Assembly: GCA_014192625.1 (NCBI GenBank)
Contig: BJHM01000006.1
Span: 1 to 64,000, forward strand
Direction of reading: 5' to 3'
Source: Planctomycetota bacterium
GTDB taxonomy: Bacteria > Planctomycetota > UBA1135 > UBA2386
Length of the DNA: 64,000 bases
Both the position numbers and the translations under genes were made by a program. Numbering within the stretch: position 1 is the stretch's first letter; each line of letters starts with the position of its first letter. Below are positions 35,028 through 44,116 of this stretch, piece by piece. Under the pieces are notes generated by a model. It ran no database searches. It was not told the DNA's origin and worked only from the letters and a program-made list of their open reading frames with translations.

Positions 35028-37640
35028 ATGCGCCCAGCTCGCAGTCTCGTGCTCGTACTCATGCTCGCAGTGAGCGCCGTTTGCAACGCCAACGCCGCAG
35101 TGCCAGTGCCTGTGCCATTACCTGTGCCAATATCTGTGCCAATATCTGTGCCAGTAGCACTACCAGCAAAAGCAGCGATGGCCCCAGCTGTCAGTCTCAC
35201 GCTCGCCCTTTGCTTGTCTGCGGAAGAACCAGCGCGCCAAACGGACCAGCAAAATCCAGCTGCCGCAAGCTTTCAACTCGACCGCTTTCCCGCGCTGGAA
35301 GAGCGCGTCGGTGGCGTTTGGCAGGTGCATTACCACAAGGCCACGAAGACGCCGGAGTTCACCTACGGCACGGGCATTGTGCTGCAGGATTGGCGCGAAA
35401 ACTCGCTCCTCGAAGCGCGCCGCCACGCAACGCAAGCGCTGGTCACTTATGGCGACCTGCTAAAGCTCGCCACCGCCGAATACCGTGAGTCGATCGGCGC
35501 GCGCATGGGCAACGCCTACTCCTTCACCTTTGATCAGTATTTCAACTCTGTGCCCTGCATCGGTGGCCGCGCTGACGTGCGCATCAACATGCAGGGCGTC
35601 ATTGCCATGCTCGGCAGCATCGCCTATCAGATTCCGGCCGATTTCGACACGCACCCTATCGTCAATCCGGAGACCGCCAACCTGCAGGCATGGCTGGCAC
35701 TCGGCGAACAACCGACCGGCGCGCCACAGCCCAACAAAACGCTGCAAACCCGCTTGGTGATCTGGGCAGACCTTGAAGCCGATGCATACAGCGACTGCCA
35801 CCTCGCCTACGAGTGCCCGGTCAGCAACTTGGACCTGAACGGCAACGGCAAGGTTGGCCGCTACTACATCGATGCCTTGAACGCTGCCGTCCTGCACTAC
35901 CAAAACGACAAGCACGATTGCAGCAGCCTCGCCTGCAAGAACGCACATCATGATATTGAAAAGAGTGCTCGCCAGAGTGCAGATCACGCGCCGTCATCTG
36001 CGCCGGTCGCCACCACCATCACAGTGCTCGGCTACACGCGCGCTGGTCCATCGGCAATCGCACCACTGGTCTTTTTGCCCATGGCCGGCCTTGTCATCAC
36101 CATTCCTTTCCAGGGCCCGTTCACCACGAATGCAAGCGGTCAAATCACGGTGGCACTCAGCGCACCAATCACGCTCACCATCGGCAACCTCGATGGCGTG
36201 CACGGAGCGCCAATCCAGGGACTCGACGCGCCATCCGTATTTGCCACCGTGCAACCCGGCGTACCAATCACCCTGTCGCTGTTGACCAGCAACGCCACTG
36301 CTAGCCAAGCGGCGCACACGACCGTGCAGTATTGGCTGCAGTCCGGTGGCGAATGGTTGCGCTCCCGCTTTGGCGCGCCACCAGAGTTGCGGATCCTCGA
36401 TGGCATCTTGCCGTCTGTAAACGTGAACGGCACCTGCAACGCCTATTATGTCGGCAACACCATTCACTTTTACGGCGCAGGCAACGGGTGCACGAACATG
36501 GCCTTCTCAACCATGGTGCTACACGAGTGGGGACACGGCATCGACGACCGCTACGGCGGCATCAGTAACCACGTGGGCGATGGCCTGTCCGAAGGCTGGG
36601 GCGACATCGCGGCGATCTATCACCCCGATCTCGACAGTCCGTCCGTTGGGCTCGACTGGCGCGGTGCTGGCACCACAATGCGCAGCGGCAACAACAGCAC
36701 GCGCTACGGCACGCAGACCGAAGTGCACGCCGCGGGCGAAGTATGGATGGGCTTTGCCTGGCAGGTGCGCGAACAGCTGCGCAAGAGCGTGACACCAGCA
36801 CAAGCAATCTACATCAGCGACGACATCGTGCTCGGCTCGATCAAAGCCAATGCCACCAACCAGGCCAACGCCGTCGTGCAGGTGTTTATCGCCGACGATG
36901 ACGATGGCAACCTCATCAACGGCACACCGCACTTCCCACAACTTGCCGCGGCCGCACTCATGAAGGGGCTGCCATTTCCTGGGGATCCCGGTGCGTTCCT
37001 CACACATTCACCGTTGCCCGCTACGCAAAAGCGATTCGAGCCGTGCGAAGTCCTGGCACAAGCCGGCTCGGTAAACACCGGCACGATCACCAGTGTCCGC
37101 GTGAGCTATCGAATCGATGGGGGCTTCGCACAATCGCGGCCGCTGATTCCTGATGGAACGCAAACCGGCTGTCACGCGTTGCTGCCGCCGCTGGATACAT
37201 CCCAATCCGGACTGAGCTACCACCTCGAAGCCACCCATAGTTCAGGACTCGAGCTGCGCACACCAACCACCGGCGAGTGGTCGGTAAATGCACTGCAAGC
37301 ACCACCACCAGCGGTAACGTTGCGCATCACGCCCGAACAAGCGCCGGTCGCTTCGCAAATGCAACTCGCGGTGCATACCTCAGGTCAGCAGCCGGTCCTG
37401 ATTGCCCTCGGCGACACGATCGGCCCGACCTTGATAACGGGCCTCCCACCGCTCTCGATCGGCGGCAACATCATCACCCTGCCATGCCTCACAGACAGTC
37501 AAGGCAACTTCCAACTCTCGTTCACGGCCCCACCAACGGCGAGCTTTGCCGGCCTCCAATTTCATAGTGAGGCACTGACCCTAGACGCAGCGGCACAGGT
37601 CATCGTGTCCAACCACTGCATCACCCTGATCACGCCCTAA
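35028..37640 (+). CDS. Secreted HEWGH metalloprotease, paralogue 2 with double signal-peptide core
   Basis: The 870-aa protein starts at the ATG at 35028 with its own signal peptide (MRPARSLVLVLMLAVSAV), then a Val-Pro repeat (about 25-48, encoded by 12-bp units). After that comes the second hydrophobic core AVSLTLALCLSAEE, which belongs to the copied block from paralogue 1. The pro-region is identical to paralogue 1; the catalytic part is diverged, with HEWGH at 499-503, SEGWGD (Glu522) and AAGEVWMGFAWQVREQL. It lacks the MAM-like domain of paralogue 1 but keeps the ~85-residue C-terminal module. Expected to be an exported zinc protease. Whether the second hydrophobic core hinders or retains the protein in the membrane is unknown. 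Confidence 0.85.
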   Translation: MRPARSLVLVLMLAVSAVCNANAAVPVPVPLPVPISVPISVPVALPAKAAMAPAVSLTLALCLSAEEPARQTDQQNPAAASFQLDRFPALEERVGGVWQVHYHKATKTPEFTYGTGIVLQDWRENSLLEARRHATQALVTYGDLLKLATAEYRESIGARMGNAYSFTFDQYFNSVPCIGGRADVRINMQGVIAMLGSIAYQIPADFDTHPIVNPETANLQAWLALGEQPTGAPQPNKTLQTRLVIWADLEADAYSDCHLAYECPVSNLDLNGNGKVGRYYIDALNAAVLHYQNDKHDCSSLACKNAHHDIEKSARQSADHAPSSAPVATTITVLGYTRAGPSAIAPLVFLPMAGLVITIPFQGPFTTNASGQITVALSAPITLTIGNLDGVHGAPIQGLDAPSVFATVQPGVPITLSLLTSNATASQAAHTTVQYWLQSGGEWLRSRFGAPPELRILDGILPSVNVNGTCNAYYVGNTIHFYGAGNGCTNMAFSTMVLHEWGHGIDDRYGGISNHVGDGLSEGWGDIAAIYHPDLDSPSVGLDWRGAGTTMRSGNNSTRYGTQTEVHAAGEVWMGFAWQVREQLRKSVTPAQAIYISDDIVLGSIKANATNQANAVVQVFIADDDDGNLINGTPHFPQLAAAALMKGLPFPGDPGAFLTHSPLPATQKRFEPCEVLAQAGSVNTGTITSVRVSYRIDGGFAQSRPLIPDGTQTGCHALLPPLDTSQSGLSYHLEATHSSGLELRTPTTGEWSVNALQAPPPAVTLRITPEQAPVASQMQLAVHTSGQQPVLIALGDTIGPTLITGLPPLSIGGNIITLPCLTDSQGNFQLSFTAPPTASFAGLQFHSEALTLDAAAQVIVSNHCITLITP
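35187..35952 (+). repeat. 766-bp perfect direct repeat, copy 2
   Basis: Identical to 31756-32521. In this copy the repeat starts within a sequence that already had a complete signal peptide upstream, so the borrowed signal-peptide core is extra. This makes it the likely recipient of a conversion or duplication event. Confidence 0.95.
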
Positions 37641-37750
37641 CCGCACCAATAAGCAGCACGCCTTGTCACCACACAGAGCGGGCTAGCCGCCACACAGCGC
37701 GGCACGAACTGCGTATCCGCTAGACACCCCGATTGGGTATCGTTTGCGTT

Positions 37751-39394
37751 GTGCGTCACGCGCTGGTCCTGTTCCTTTTGTCCCTCAGCCTGCGGCTAGC
37801 GTTGCTGCTGGCCTTGCCGAGCATGGGCGGCTGGTTTGCGCCGGCCTACCAAGGCGATGCCAAGCGCTGGCAAGAACTTGCTAGCGCCGACGCGCTGCAC
37901 GGCAATCCCGAAGCGATCCTGCCGTTCCGTCCACCAGCGATGACCTGGCTCGTACAGCTGCTCGCGGATGGCGACTCGGTTGATCCAATGCGAACGCGCT
38001 ACCTGCTGCTGATCCTAGGTGCCGCGATTGCGCCACTCGTCTACCTCGCCTTGCGCCGCAGTTTCAACCAGCCTACGGCGCTCCTCGCTGCCTACATCTG
38101 CGCATTTTCACACTCGCTCATCGTCCTTGGCAGCGGCGTGCACAGTGAGATTCCATATCTGTTCCTGTTCGTGCTGAGCCTGCACGACTGGGACCAAATG
38201 CGCTACGGCAACCGCACGGCCGCCACGTTGCGCTGGTCGCTGCTGCAGGCGCTGGCCTGCCTGTTCCGCGCCGATCACGTGCTCACGATTGCGCTGCAAC
38301 TCGGCTGGCTCATCTGGCAACGGGGCAAAGGCAGCATCCGCACTGCGCTGATCGCATTGGCAACCATCTGCCTGTCACTAGCCCCCTGGCAGTGGCACGC
38401 ATATCAGCAAATTCAAAGCTATAACCGCGAACCAATACCCCCACTGCCAGCGCAAGGCATGCTGCCGTTTGATGAAGACGCGCTTGCCGAATTGCGCTCA
38501 TGGCCCGCGTTTGCTCAGGGCGGCAACGCCGCATTCCTCAGTGCAACGGTGATGACTCGTCGCGGCACGCGCATCACCCGCAGCGATCTCGCGATCCTCG
38601 ACGAAGCCTACGGCTCGCGCCCTGAATCGCTTCGCACGCCGCTGATCGCGCTCTACGGTCCACTCAACTGTTTCCTCGGCAACTCGCGCGAGAGCGATGG
38701 CAGTTTCACACAGGCAGCACTCGATCGAGCCCCACCACTGCTTGGCGGCACTGCGCGCTACCCAAACGGTTTCTTGCAATCGCTGCCGCGCAACGGCTCG
38801 CTGGTGCTCGGGTATCCGCCGCACCTCGCCGCCATCAACCATGGATACTTGCTAGCCTGCCGCGAACTGCTCTTAGCACCAATGCAAGCAGCGGTGCGCG
38901 TCTTGCACAAACTCTGCGTTGGCTGGCAGGGTGCGGCGAGCGGCATTGGCAATCTCGCACTACCGATTGGCACTCATGGGCCACGTCGCGCCGTGGACTT
39001 TGTCACGCCGGAAGGTGTTCTTGCCGCAACTTTTCGCTGTGCACTGTTCGCGCTCGCACTGCTGGGCTATTTTTTGTTGCGCGGCAAACCCGCAAGTGCC
39101 GTCTATTTGCTGTGGCTCCTAGGCAAGGCAATCGTGCTCGCGGTGTTCTTCGGCTACGCACGCATTGGGGCTCTCGCGGTGCCGGCCCTTGCACTGCTGT
39201 GGGCCACTGCGATCGTTCACCTCATGCGAAATGTGACGGCAGTTGCCCTACGTCGCATCAGCAGAGTCGGCTTACTGTTGCTGGCGCTCGTCGAGATCAC
39301 GCGCCTCATTTCACCAACTGTGCCGACCATCGACGGCGCGCCGTTTACGCAAAGCAATCCCGTAGAATACGGCGCACACGTAGTCCGTTACTGA
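37751..39394 (+). CDS. Membrane glycosyltransferase-like protein (GT-C/PMT type)
   Basis: The 547-aa protein has around ten hydrophobic segments with short loops. The N-terminal part (FAPAYQGDAKRWQELA after the first segment, then LPFRPPAMTWLVQLL) resembles the first lumenal loop of ArnT/PMT-type GT-C glycosyltransferases, where Asp residues coordinate substrate transfer from a polyprenyl-phosphate sugar. The middle segments include the LFRADHVLTIALQLGWL stretch. I start at GTG 37751 because it begins MRHALVLF with a clear first segment; a TTG at 37733 is possible. The family is inferred from topology and the loop and is not certain. Its 3' end is eight bases from the convergent SDR gene. Confidence 0.6.
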   Translation: MRHALVLFLLSLSLRLALLLALPSMGGWFAPAYQGDAKRWQELASADALHGNPEAILPFRPPAMTWLVQLLADGDSVDPMRTRYLLLILGAAIAPLVYLALRRSFNQPTALLAAYICAFSHSLIVLGSGVHSEIPYLFLFVLSLHDWDQMRYGNRTAATLRWSLLQALACLFRADHVLTIALQLGWLIWQRGKGSIRTALIALATICLSLAPWQWHAYQQIQSYNREPIPPLPAQGMLPFDEDALAELRSWPAFAQGGNAAFLSATVMTRRGTRITRSDLAILDEAYGSRPESLRTPLIALYGPLNCFLGNSRESDGSFTQAALDRAPPLLGGTARYPNGFLQSLPRNGSLVLGYPPHLAAINHGYLLACRELLLAPMQAAVRVLHKLCVGWQGAASGIGNLALPIGTHGPRRAVDFVTPEGVLAATFRCALFALALLGYFLLRGKPASAVYLLWLLGKAIVLAVFFGYARIGALAVPALALLWATAIVHLMRNVTAVALRRISRVGLLLLALVEITRLISPTVPTIDGAPFTQSNPVEYGAHVVRY

Positions 39395-39401
39395 CGCGCG
39401 C

Positions 39402-40178
39402 TCACCACATCACTTGGCCGCCGCAGTGGCTCAGCGTCTGACCGGTCATTCCTTTTGCGCCGTTCGAGCACAGGAACGCGACCGTGGCGCCGATCTCGCT
39501 GGGCTGCAGCAGACTGCCAAGCGGCACCATCGCCAACGCCGCACTACGCGCCGATTCGAAAGTCATGCCCATAGCTTGAGCGAGGCCTTCCATGCCGGTC
39601 TTCGCCATGTCCGTATCCACCCAGCCTGGACAGATCGCATTGACCGTGATCCGTCGCGGTGCCAGTTCGAGCGCCAGCGCCTTGGTAAAGCCGACCACCC
39701 CATGCTTACTCGTGCAGTAGGCCGTATAGCCAGGCACCCCAAAGCGCCCGAGCACAGAACTGATCGACACGATGCGCGCCCCATCCGGCAAGAACGGCGC
39801 GGCAGCACGCGTGGTGAAAAACAGGCCATCGAGATTGGTGCGGATAATGTCATCCCACCGGTCGGGACCGTCGAGCGCGCAACCATTGACACCGCCGATG
39901 CCAGCGTTGTTGACCAGAATGTCGAGGCCGCCGAGCGCCGCTTGTGCCTTGCCAACTGCCGCAGTGATCTGGGCGCGATCGCGCACGTCGCCAGCAATCG
40001 CATGCGCTGTGCCGCCGTGCTGCCGCACCAAATCAACTACCGACTGCAAACGCTCGAGGCGACGACCAATCAACGCAACGCTGGCACCCTGCTCGACGAG
40101 CACGAGCGCAATGCCTTTGCCAATCCCTGATCCGCCACCAGTGACAATCGCTCGCTTGCCAGAAAGGGCACCGGTCAA
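39402..40178 (-). CDS. SDR-family oxidoreductase
   Basis: This 258-aa short-chain dehydrogenase binds NAD(P) and reduces or oxidises an alcohol/ketone. Glycine-rich TGGGSGIG is at residues ~14-21, NNAG at ~91, Ser at ~140 (SISS), and the active site YTAYCTSK at ~155 with catalytic Tyr and Lys. The C-terminus ends in MTGQTLSHCGGQ, a common SDR pattern. The substrate is unknown. I use the TTG at 40178, since it overlaps the elbB stop codon (TTGA) and gives the normal N-terminus MTGALSGKRAIV; a GTG further upstream would overlap elbB by 37 bp. The four-base overlap suggests coupled translation with elbB, but a shared pathway is not established. Confidence 0.9.
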   Translation of the reverse strand: MTGALSGKRAIVTGGGSGIGKGIALVLVEQGASVALIGRRLERLQSVVDLVRQHGGTAHAIAGDVRDRAQITAAVGKAQAALGGLDILVNNAGIGGVNGCALDGPDRWDDIIRTNLDGLFFTTRAAAPFLPDGARIVSISSVLGRFGVPGYTAYCTSKHGVVGFTKALALELAPRRITVNAICPGWVDTDMAKTGMEGLAQAMGMTFESARSAALAMVPLGSLLQPSEIGATVAFLCSNGAKGMTGQTLSHCGGQVMW

Positions 40179-40867
40179 ATGCAGGCCCCAACAATCTTGC
40201 TGGCAGCGCACCAGCCCACCACCGTGCGCACCATCTTTTCGATGCCCGTCGCTACGTCGCCAATGCGTGCATCAAACATGTAAGCCGGCGTCGAGGCGAT
40301 CTTGTTGACCTCATCAGCACAGAACTGCTGCACCGTGCACGTAAGATGCTGCGCACCCATTGCCGAAAGTGCCGCCGCCGTACACAGGTCGTTACCGATC
40401 GTGAGGTGTGGCGCACAGGTCTTGCCCAACACGCAAGCGATCAGGGCTGGTGCAATGCATACGGCGCCAATCGGTTTCTGTTGCGCATGCAAGTCACGCA
40501 ACAGCCGCGCGACCTCGGGATGCGGCACTGCCGCCTGACCGGCAACTGCGAAGTCGCACAGGTTTTTTACCGCGCCAAAACCACCGGGGCAAACAATCGC
40601 ATCAAGCTCACTGGCCTGCACCGTGGCGAGGTCACGAACCTTGCCGCGCGCAATGCGTGCCGACTCCACAAGGACGTCCCGCTGCTGCTTCGCAACAGGC
40701 TTGTGCGTCACATGGTTCATCACGTGATGCTGCGGCCCCGCTGGCGCAATGCACACGATCTCAGCCCCTGCACGATCCAAAAATAGCATCGTCAACACCG
40801 CTTCATGAATCTCAGTGCCATCGAGAAAGCCGCAACCTGACAACAACACGCCGACCTTGGGACTCAT
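40175..40867 (-). CDS. elbB: ElbB, glyoxalase/DJ-1 family protein
   Basis: This 230-aa protein belongs to the DJ-1/PfpI superfamily and matches ElbB, called isoprenoid biosynthesis glyoxalase, in layout: N-terminal VGVLLSGCGFLDGTEIHEA, PGGFGAVKNLCDFA, and the nucleophile elbow AVCIAPAL with the conserved Cys. E. coli ElbB is about 217 aa, so length agrees. ElbB has weak glyoxalase activity; its true role is unclear. The ATG at 40867 gives the family N-terminus; the frame continues upstream but that part is not family-like. It overlaps the following SDR gene by four bases and is 39 bp from the divergent ChaN-like gene, whose leader probably shares promoter space. Confidence 0.88.
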   Translation of the reverse strand: MSPKVGVLLSGCGFLDGTEIHEAVLTMLFLDRAGAEIVCIAPAGPQHHVMNHVTHKPVAKQQRDVLVESARIARGKVRDLATVQASELDAIVCPGGFGAVKNLCDFAVAGQAAVPHPEVARLLRDLHAQQKPIGAVCIAPALIACVLGKTCAPHLTIGNDLCTAAALSAMGAQHLTCTVQQFCADEVNKIASTPAYMFDARIGDVATGIEKMVRTVVGWCAASKIVGACI

Positions 40868-40906
40868 GATTTTGCCTTGTTGATTTTTACGGTAGGTTCT
40901 CAGGGC

Positions 40907-41716
40907 ATGGTAGCCGAACAAAGTGGAAACGCATGCAAACCAGCAACACGATTGCTGTTCCTTTGCGGCTTCGTGCTCGGCGCGTGCCAGCATCCGACTT
41001 TTGACTGGCAGGGACGGCCCGATGTAGCGCTCAATGACTACTCCCGTGCGTTCGATACCGCCGCAGGCGATCGCCTCGATGCCGCGATCACCACAAAAGA
41101 GCTGCTGCAAATGACTCACAAAGTCCGCGTCCTCTGGCTCGGCGATCATCATCGCGACGCTTCGGCCCATACAGACCAACTGGCACTGCTGCGCGACCTG
41201 CATCGCTCGGGTCAAAAAATTGCGCTGGGTCTGGAAGCGATCGGGACGCAAGACGAGCCACTGCTCGCCGAGTTCCTCGCGCACCGCCTCACCATGGACG
41301 GCCTGAAGGAAGCAATCCGTGTGCGCTGGCCTGAGTCATGGCTCGACTCCGCTTTTGTCGACGCGGTCCACTACCGCGACCTGCTGCAGTTTGCAGCAAC
41401 CACTGACAGCCCGTTATTTGCGCTCGAGCCAACCCCCCGTTTGCCGCTCCATCAGCGCGACGAATATATCGCGCTCAGAGTGCAAACAGCGGCACAGCGG
41501 CATCCAGATCGATTGATCGTAAGCATGATCGGCCAAGCGCACTTGCTCGGCACCGGCGATCTCATCGCACGCACGGGCCTCACCAATGTGGCACTCGGCG
41601 CTACGCCGCCAGCAGCGATCGCACTCGCTGCCAATAGCACAACTCCGCGCAGCGGACTGGTTCGCAGCAACGGCGGCCTGTGGTTCTTTGCCAACCTGTT
41701 GCCCACTACCCGCTGA
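40907..41716 (+). CDS. ChaN-like lipoprotein
   Basis: The 269-aa protein begins at the ATG at 40907 (with AGGG shortly upstream) and has a lipobox-type signal (LLFLCGFVLGAC), so it is probably anchored in a membrane. The mature part shows RVLWLGDHHRDASAHTDQL at the N-terminus, GLEAIGTQDEPLLAEFL, and the HLLGTGDL C-terminal region, all characteristic of the ChaN/DUF399 family. In Campylobacter ChaN binds haem and is linked to iron acquisition, but no receptor genes lie nearby, so a haem role is inference. It is divergent from elbB and convergent with sthA (27 bp between stops). Regulation is not visible; no Fur box was identified. Confidence 0.75.
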   Translation: MVAEQSGNACKPATRLLFLCGFVLGACQHPTFDWQGRPDVALNDYSRAFDTAAGDRLDAAITTKELLQMTHKVRVLWLGDHHRDASAHTDQLALLRDLHRSGQKIALGLEAIGTQDEPLLAEFLAHRLTMDGLKEAIRVRWPESWLDSAFVDAVHYRDLLQFAATTDSPLFALEPTPRLPLHQRDEYIALRVQTAAQRHPDRLIVSMIGQAHLLGTGDLIARTGLTNVALGATPPAAIALAANSTTPRSGLVRSNGGLWFFANLLPTTR

Positions 41717-41742
41717 CGGCTGTTCGGAGTTGCCCGTGCGGC

Positions 41743-43188
41743 CTAGTGCAGCGGCTTATGCAGCAACTGGGACTCGCTTTGACCGCGCAAACTTTGCTGC
41801 GCGATCACATCGAGTCCAGCTACTCGGTAGGCCTCTGCCAGCGTCGGAAAATTGAAGATCGTTTCGACGAACGTCTCCGCACTGGTGCCCGTGGCGATCG
41901 CCATTTGTGCCAGGTGAATCAACTCTGTCGCACCCTCACCCAGGATCTGGCAGCCGATGACCTTCAGACTGATCGGCTCGGTGATCAACTTGAGCAGACC
42001 GTCTGTACAGCCGGCAATCTGACCGCGCGCCAGCTCGCGGAAGTGCGCCCTGCCAACGATGCAGTCCCCATGCCGTTGCTTTGCCTCAGCCTCCGAGAGA
42101 CCGATGCTCGCGATCTCAGGGATCGTGTAGATGCCGGCGGGGATCACGTTGTTTGCATCGGCGATCGGCAGGCCGAGGGCTGCTCGCATCGCACGGCGAC
42201 CCTGTTCCATCGCCGCGGATGCCAACGATGGCGGACCAATCACGTCGCCCACCGCAAAGATATGCGCGACCTTGGTGCGGCAATGGGCATCAACCGGCAG
42301 GTGGCCCCGGTCGTTGGTTGCAAGGCCCGCTGCCGCAATTTCGAGGTTGTCGACATTGGCAACCCGACCCAGCGCGCACAGCACCTTTTCGCTCGTCACT
42401 GTCCAGCCGTTTTCGAGCGTGGTCTGCACCTGTGACACGCCATCAAAGGCGACACTTTTTGTTGCCTGGCCACCGACGAAGATGCAGCCCGGATTACTTT
42501 CGAATGCGGCGACGAAGCGATCCAAAATCTCGCCATCGAGAAACGCCATCGGCCGTTTCGCCTTGTCGACCATCGTCACCTTGACACCGAGCGCGGCGAA
42601 GATGGTGGCGTATTCCGACGCGATCACGCCCGCGCCAAGCACAGTCAGCGACTTTGGCAGATATGCCATGCTGAGGATCGAGTCACTGTCGTAGATATGC
42701 TCGTGATCCACCGGCACATTGGGCGGCGTGCGTGGCCGCGAACCAGTGGCGATGACGATGATATCCCCGTGCAGCACGTGGTGATCGCCGTAGACCCCTT
42801 CGACCTCGATCTCATGCGCGGAACGAAATCGCGCGCGGCCATGCACCTGGATGATCTGATTGCGCTCGAGTTGCGCGCGTTGATATTCGACATGCGCAGC
42901 GATGACCCGCTCCATGCGATCCATCAGACTTGCGAGCTGCAGATCCGCTGGGATCTGGATTGGCAGATGCGCCCCCATGCGGAGCCTAAAACCAGCAAGG
43001 TGAACCGCCGTCTCGCGCAGCGTCTTGCTTGGAATGGTGCCCCGGTGAACACAGGCACCACCGACACCTTGCTCCTGCTCAACCAATGCCACACTGCGCC
43101 CTGCCTTCGCCGCCTGCACCGCAGCTTTTTGGCCAGCGGGACCACTGCCCAGCACCACGATGTCAAACCGGCGCGGGGTCATGCTCAT
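41743..43188 (-). CDS. sthA: Soluble pyridine nucleotide transhydrogenase SthA
   Basis: This 481-aa flavoprotein transfers hydride between NADPH and NAD. Family features are the N-terminal FAD dinucleotide fold (VVLGSGPAGQKAAVQAAK), GGACVHRGTIPSKTLR, the second NAD(P)-binding fold (LGAGVIASEYATIFA) and a C-terminal dimerisation domain (EAYRVAGLDVIAQ). Dihydrolipoamide dehydrogenases have a second Cys five residues after Cys46; here that position is Thr-Ile, as in SthA, so this is not a disulfide reductase. It starts with MSMTPRR; the first ATG is used, with the HDOD gene's stop overlapping it (ATGA). The two genes are thus translationally coupled, though no functional connection is known. Confidence 0.9.
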   Translation of the reverse strand: MSMTPRRFDIVVLGSGPAGQKAAVQAAKAGRSVALVEQEQGVGGACVHRGTIPSKTLRETAVHLAGFRLRMGAHLPIQIPADLQLASLMDRMERVIAAHVEYQRAQLERNQIIQVHGRARFRSAHEIEVEGVYGDHHVLHGDIIVIATGSRPRTPPNVPVDHEHIYDSDSILSMAYLPKSLTVLGAGVIASEYATIFAALGVKVTMVDKAKRPMAFLDGEILDRFVAAFESNPGCIFVGGQATKSVAFDGVSQVQTTLENGWTVTSEKVLCALGRVANVDNLEIAAAGLATNDRGHLPVDAHCRTKVAHIFAVGDVIGPPSLASAAMEQGRRAMRAALGLPIADANNVIPAGIYTIPEIASIGLSEAEAKQRHGDCIVGRAHFRELARGQIAGCTDGLLKLITEPISLKVIGCQILGEGATELIHLAQMAIATGTSAETFVETIFNFPTLAEAYRVAGLDVIAQQSLRGQSESQLLHKPLH

Positions 43189-44033
43189 TGCATCCCTTCG
43201 GCGGCGAGCAGCGCCATCGGCGCCTTGCCGAGCAGCGCGTCCAACTGATCCTGGTAGAGGTTGAGGCCTTGCAGCACCGGGTGTTGCCGCAGTGACTCAC
43301 TTGTCTTTGGCGCAGGAGCATCCGGGTCCGCAACCAAGTGCGCCAACAAATCTGCTAGGCAGACGGTCATCGCCATCTCCTGAAACTTGGTGGCCTTTGA
43401 GAAGTCGTGGTGATGCTCGATCGCCTCGACTATCTGCTCCGGCAAAGCCCAATGCCGACCGAGCAAGGCTCCCGCCGCACCATGCTGCGCATGCAGACCG
43501 CCGGACAAATCCGCCGCAGTGAAGGTCTCGTTCGGCAGCAACTGCTCGGCCGTCGACAACAACACCGCCTGGCCGAGATCATGCAACAGCCCGCACATGA
43601 ATGAAATCTCGACGTTGCGGCGCCTGGTGCGCGCAATCTCCTTGGTGAAAAATGCAGTCACCACCGAGTGCTTCCAGATCCCGGCAAACAGTTGGGCGTG
43701 ACGTTTTTTGCCAAACACGGAACCCTTCACAGCCAGCGCCAGCGCGATCTCGGTGACACGTTGCAGACCAAGTCTGCTCACCGCCTGCTGCAACGAAGCG
43801 CACGGCACCTGCCCGACAAACGCCGCCGAGTTGGCGACTCGCAGGACATTGGAAGCGAGCGCCGGATCACGGTGCATGACCTGCGACAGGCGCGCCGCAT
43901 CCGTGGTCTCCGCCTGTGTCAGCGCGAGCACCTCGTTGGCTACTGCTGGCAACATCGGCAAGGAGAGGCTCTGCTCGGCAACTTGTTGCGCCAACAGCAA
44001 GGTCAGATCAGCAACATTGAAGCCCGTGTGCAT
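43185..44033 (-). CDS. HDOD-domain signalling protein
   Basis: This 282-aa cytoplasmic protein is almost entirely an HDOD domain, an HD-type fold used in signalling without strong catalytic residues. Seen are LPMLPAVANEVLAL, LSQVMHRDPALASNVLRVANSAAF, SLQQAVSRLGLQRVTEIALAL, and FMCGLLHDLGQAVLL followed by EAIEHHHD. HDOD proteins influence regulators, motility or stress pathways through protein contacts. The His-Asp of GLLHDLG and the HHHD are partially HD-like, so weak phosphodiesterase activity cannot be ruled out. The gene overlaps sthA by four bases and lies 83 bp downstream of arfB on the same strand. Confidence 0.88.
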   Translation of the reverse strand: MHTGFNVADLTLLLAQQVAEQSLSLPMLPAVANEVLALTQAETTDAARLSQVMHRDPALASNVLRVANSAAFVGQVPCASLQQAVSRLGLQRVTEIALALAVKGSVFGKKRHAQLFAGIWKHSVVTAFFTKEIARTRRRNVEISFMCGLLHDLGQAVLLSTAEQLLPNETFTAADLSGGLHAQHGAAGALLGRHWALPEQIVEAIEHHHDFSKATKFQEMAMTVCLADLLAHLVADPDAPAPKTSESLRQHPVLQGLNLYQDQLDALLGKAPMALLAAEGMQ

Positions 44034-44116
44034 CGCACAATGTGATCGACCAGTTGACCGCGTCTTTGTGAGTGAGTGGGGTGCGTTCGATGGGATCGAC
44101 AGAACACCCGCACTAC

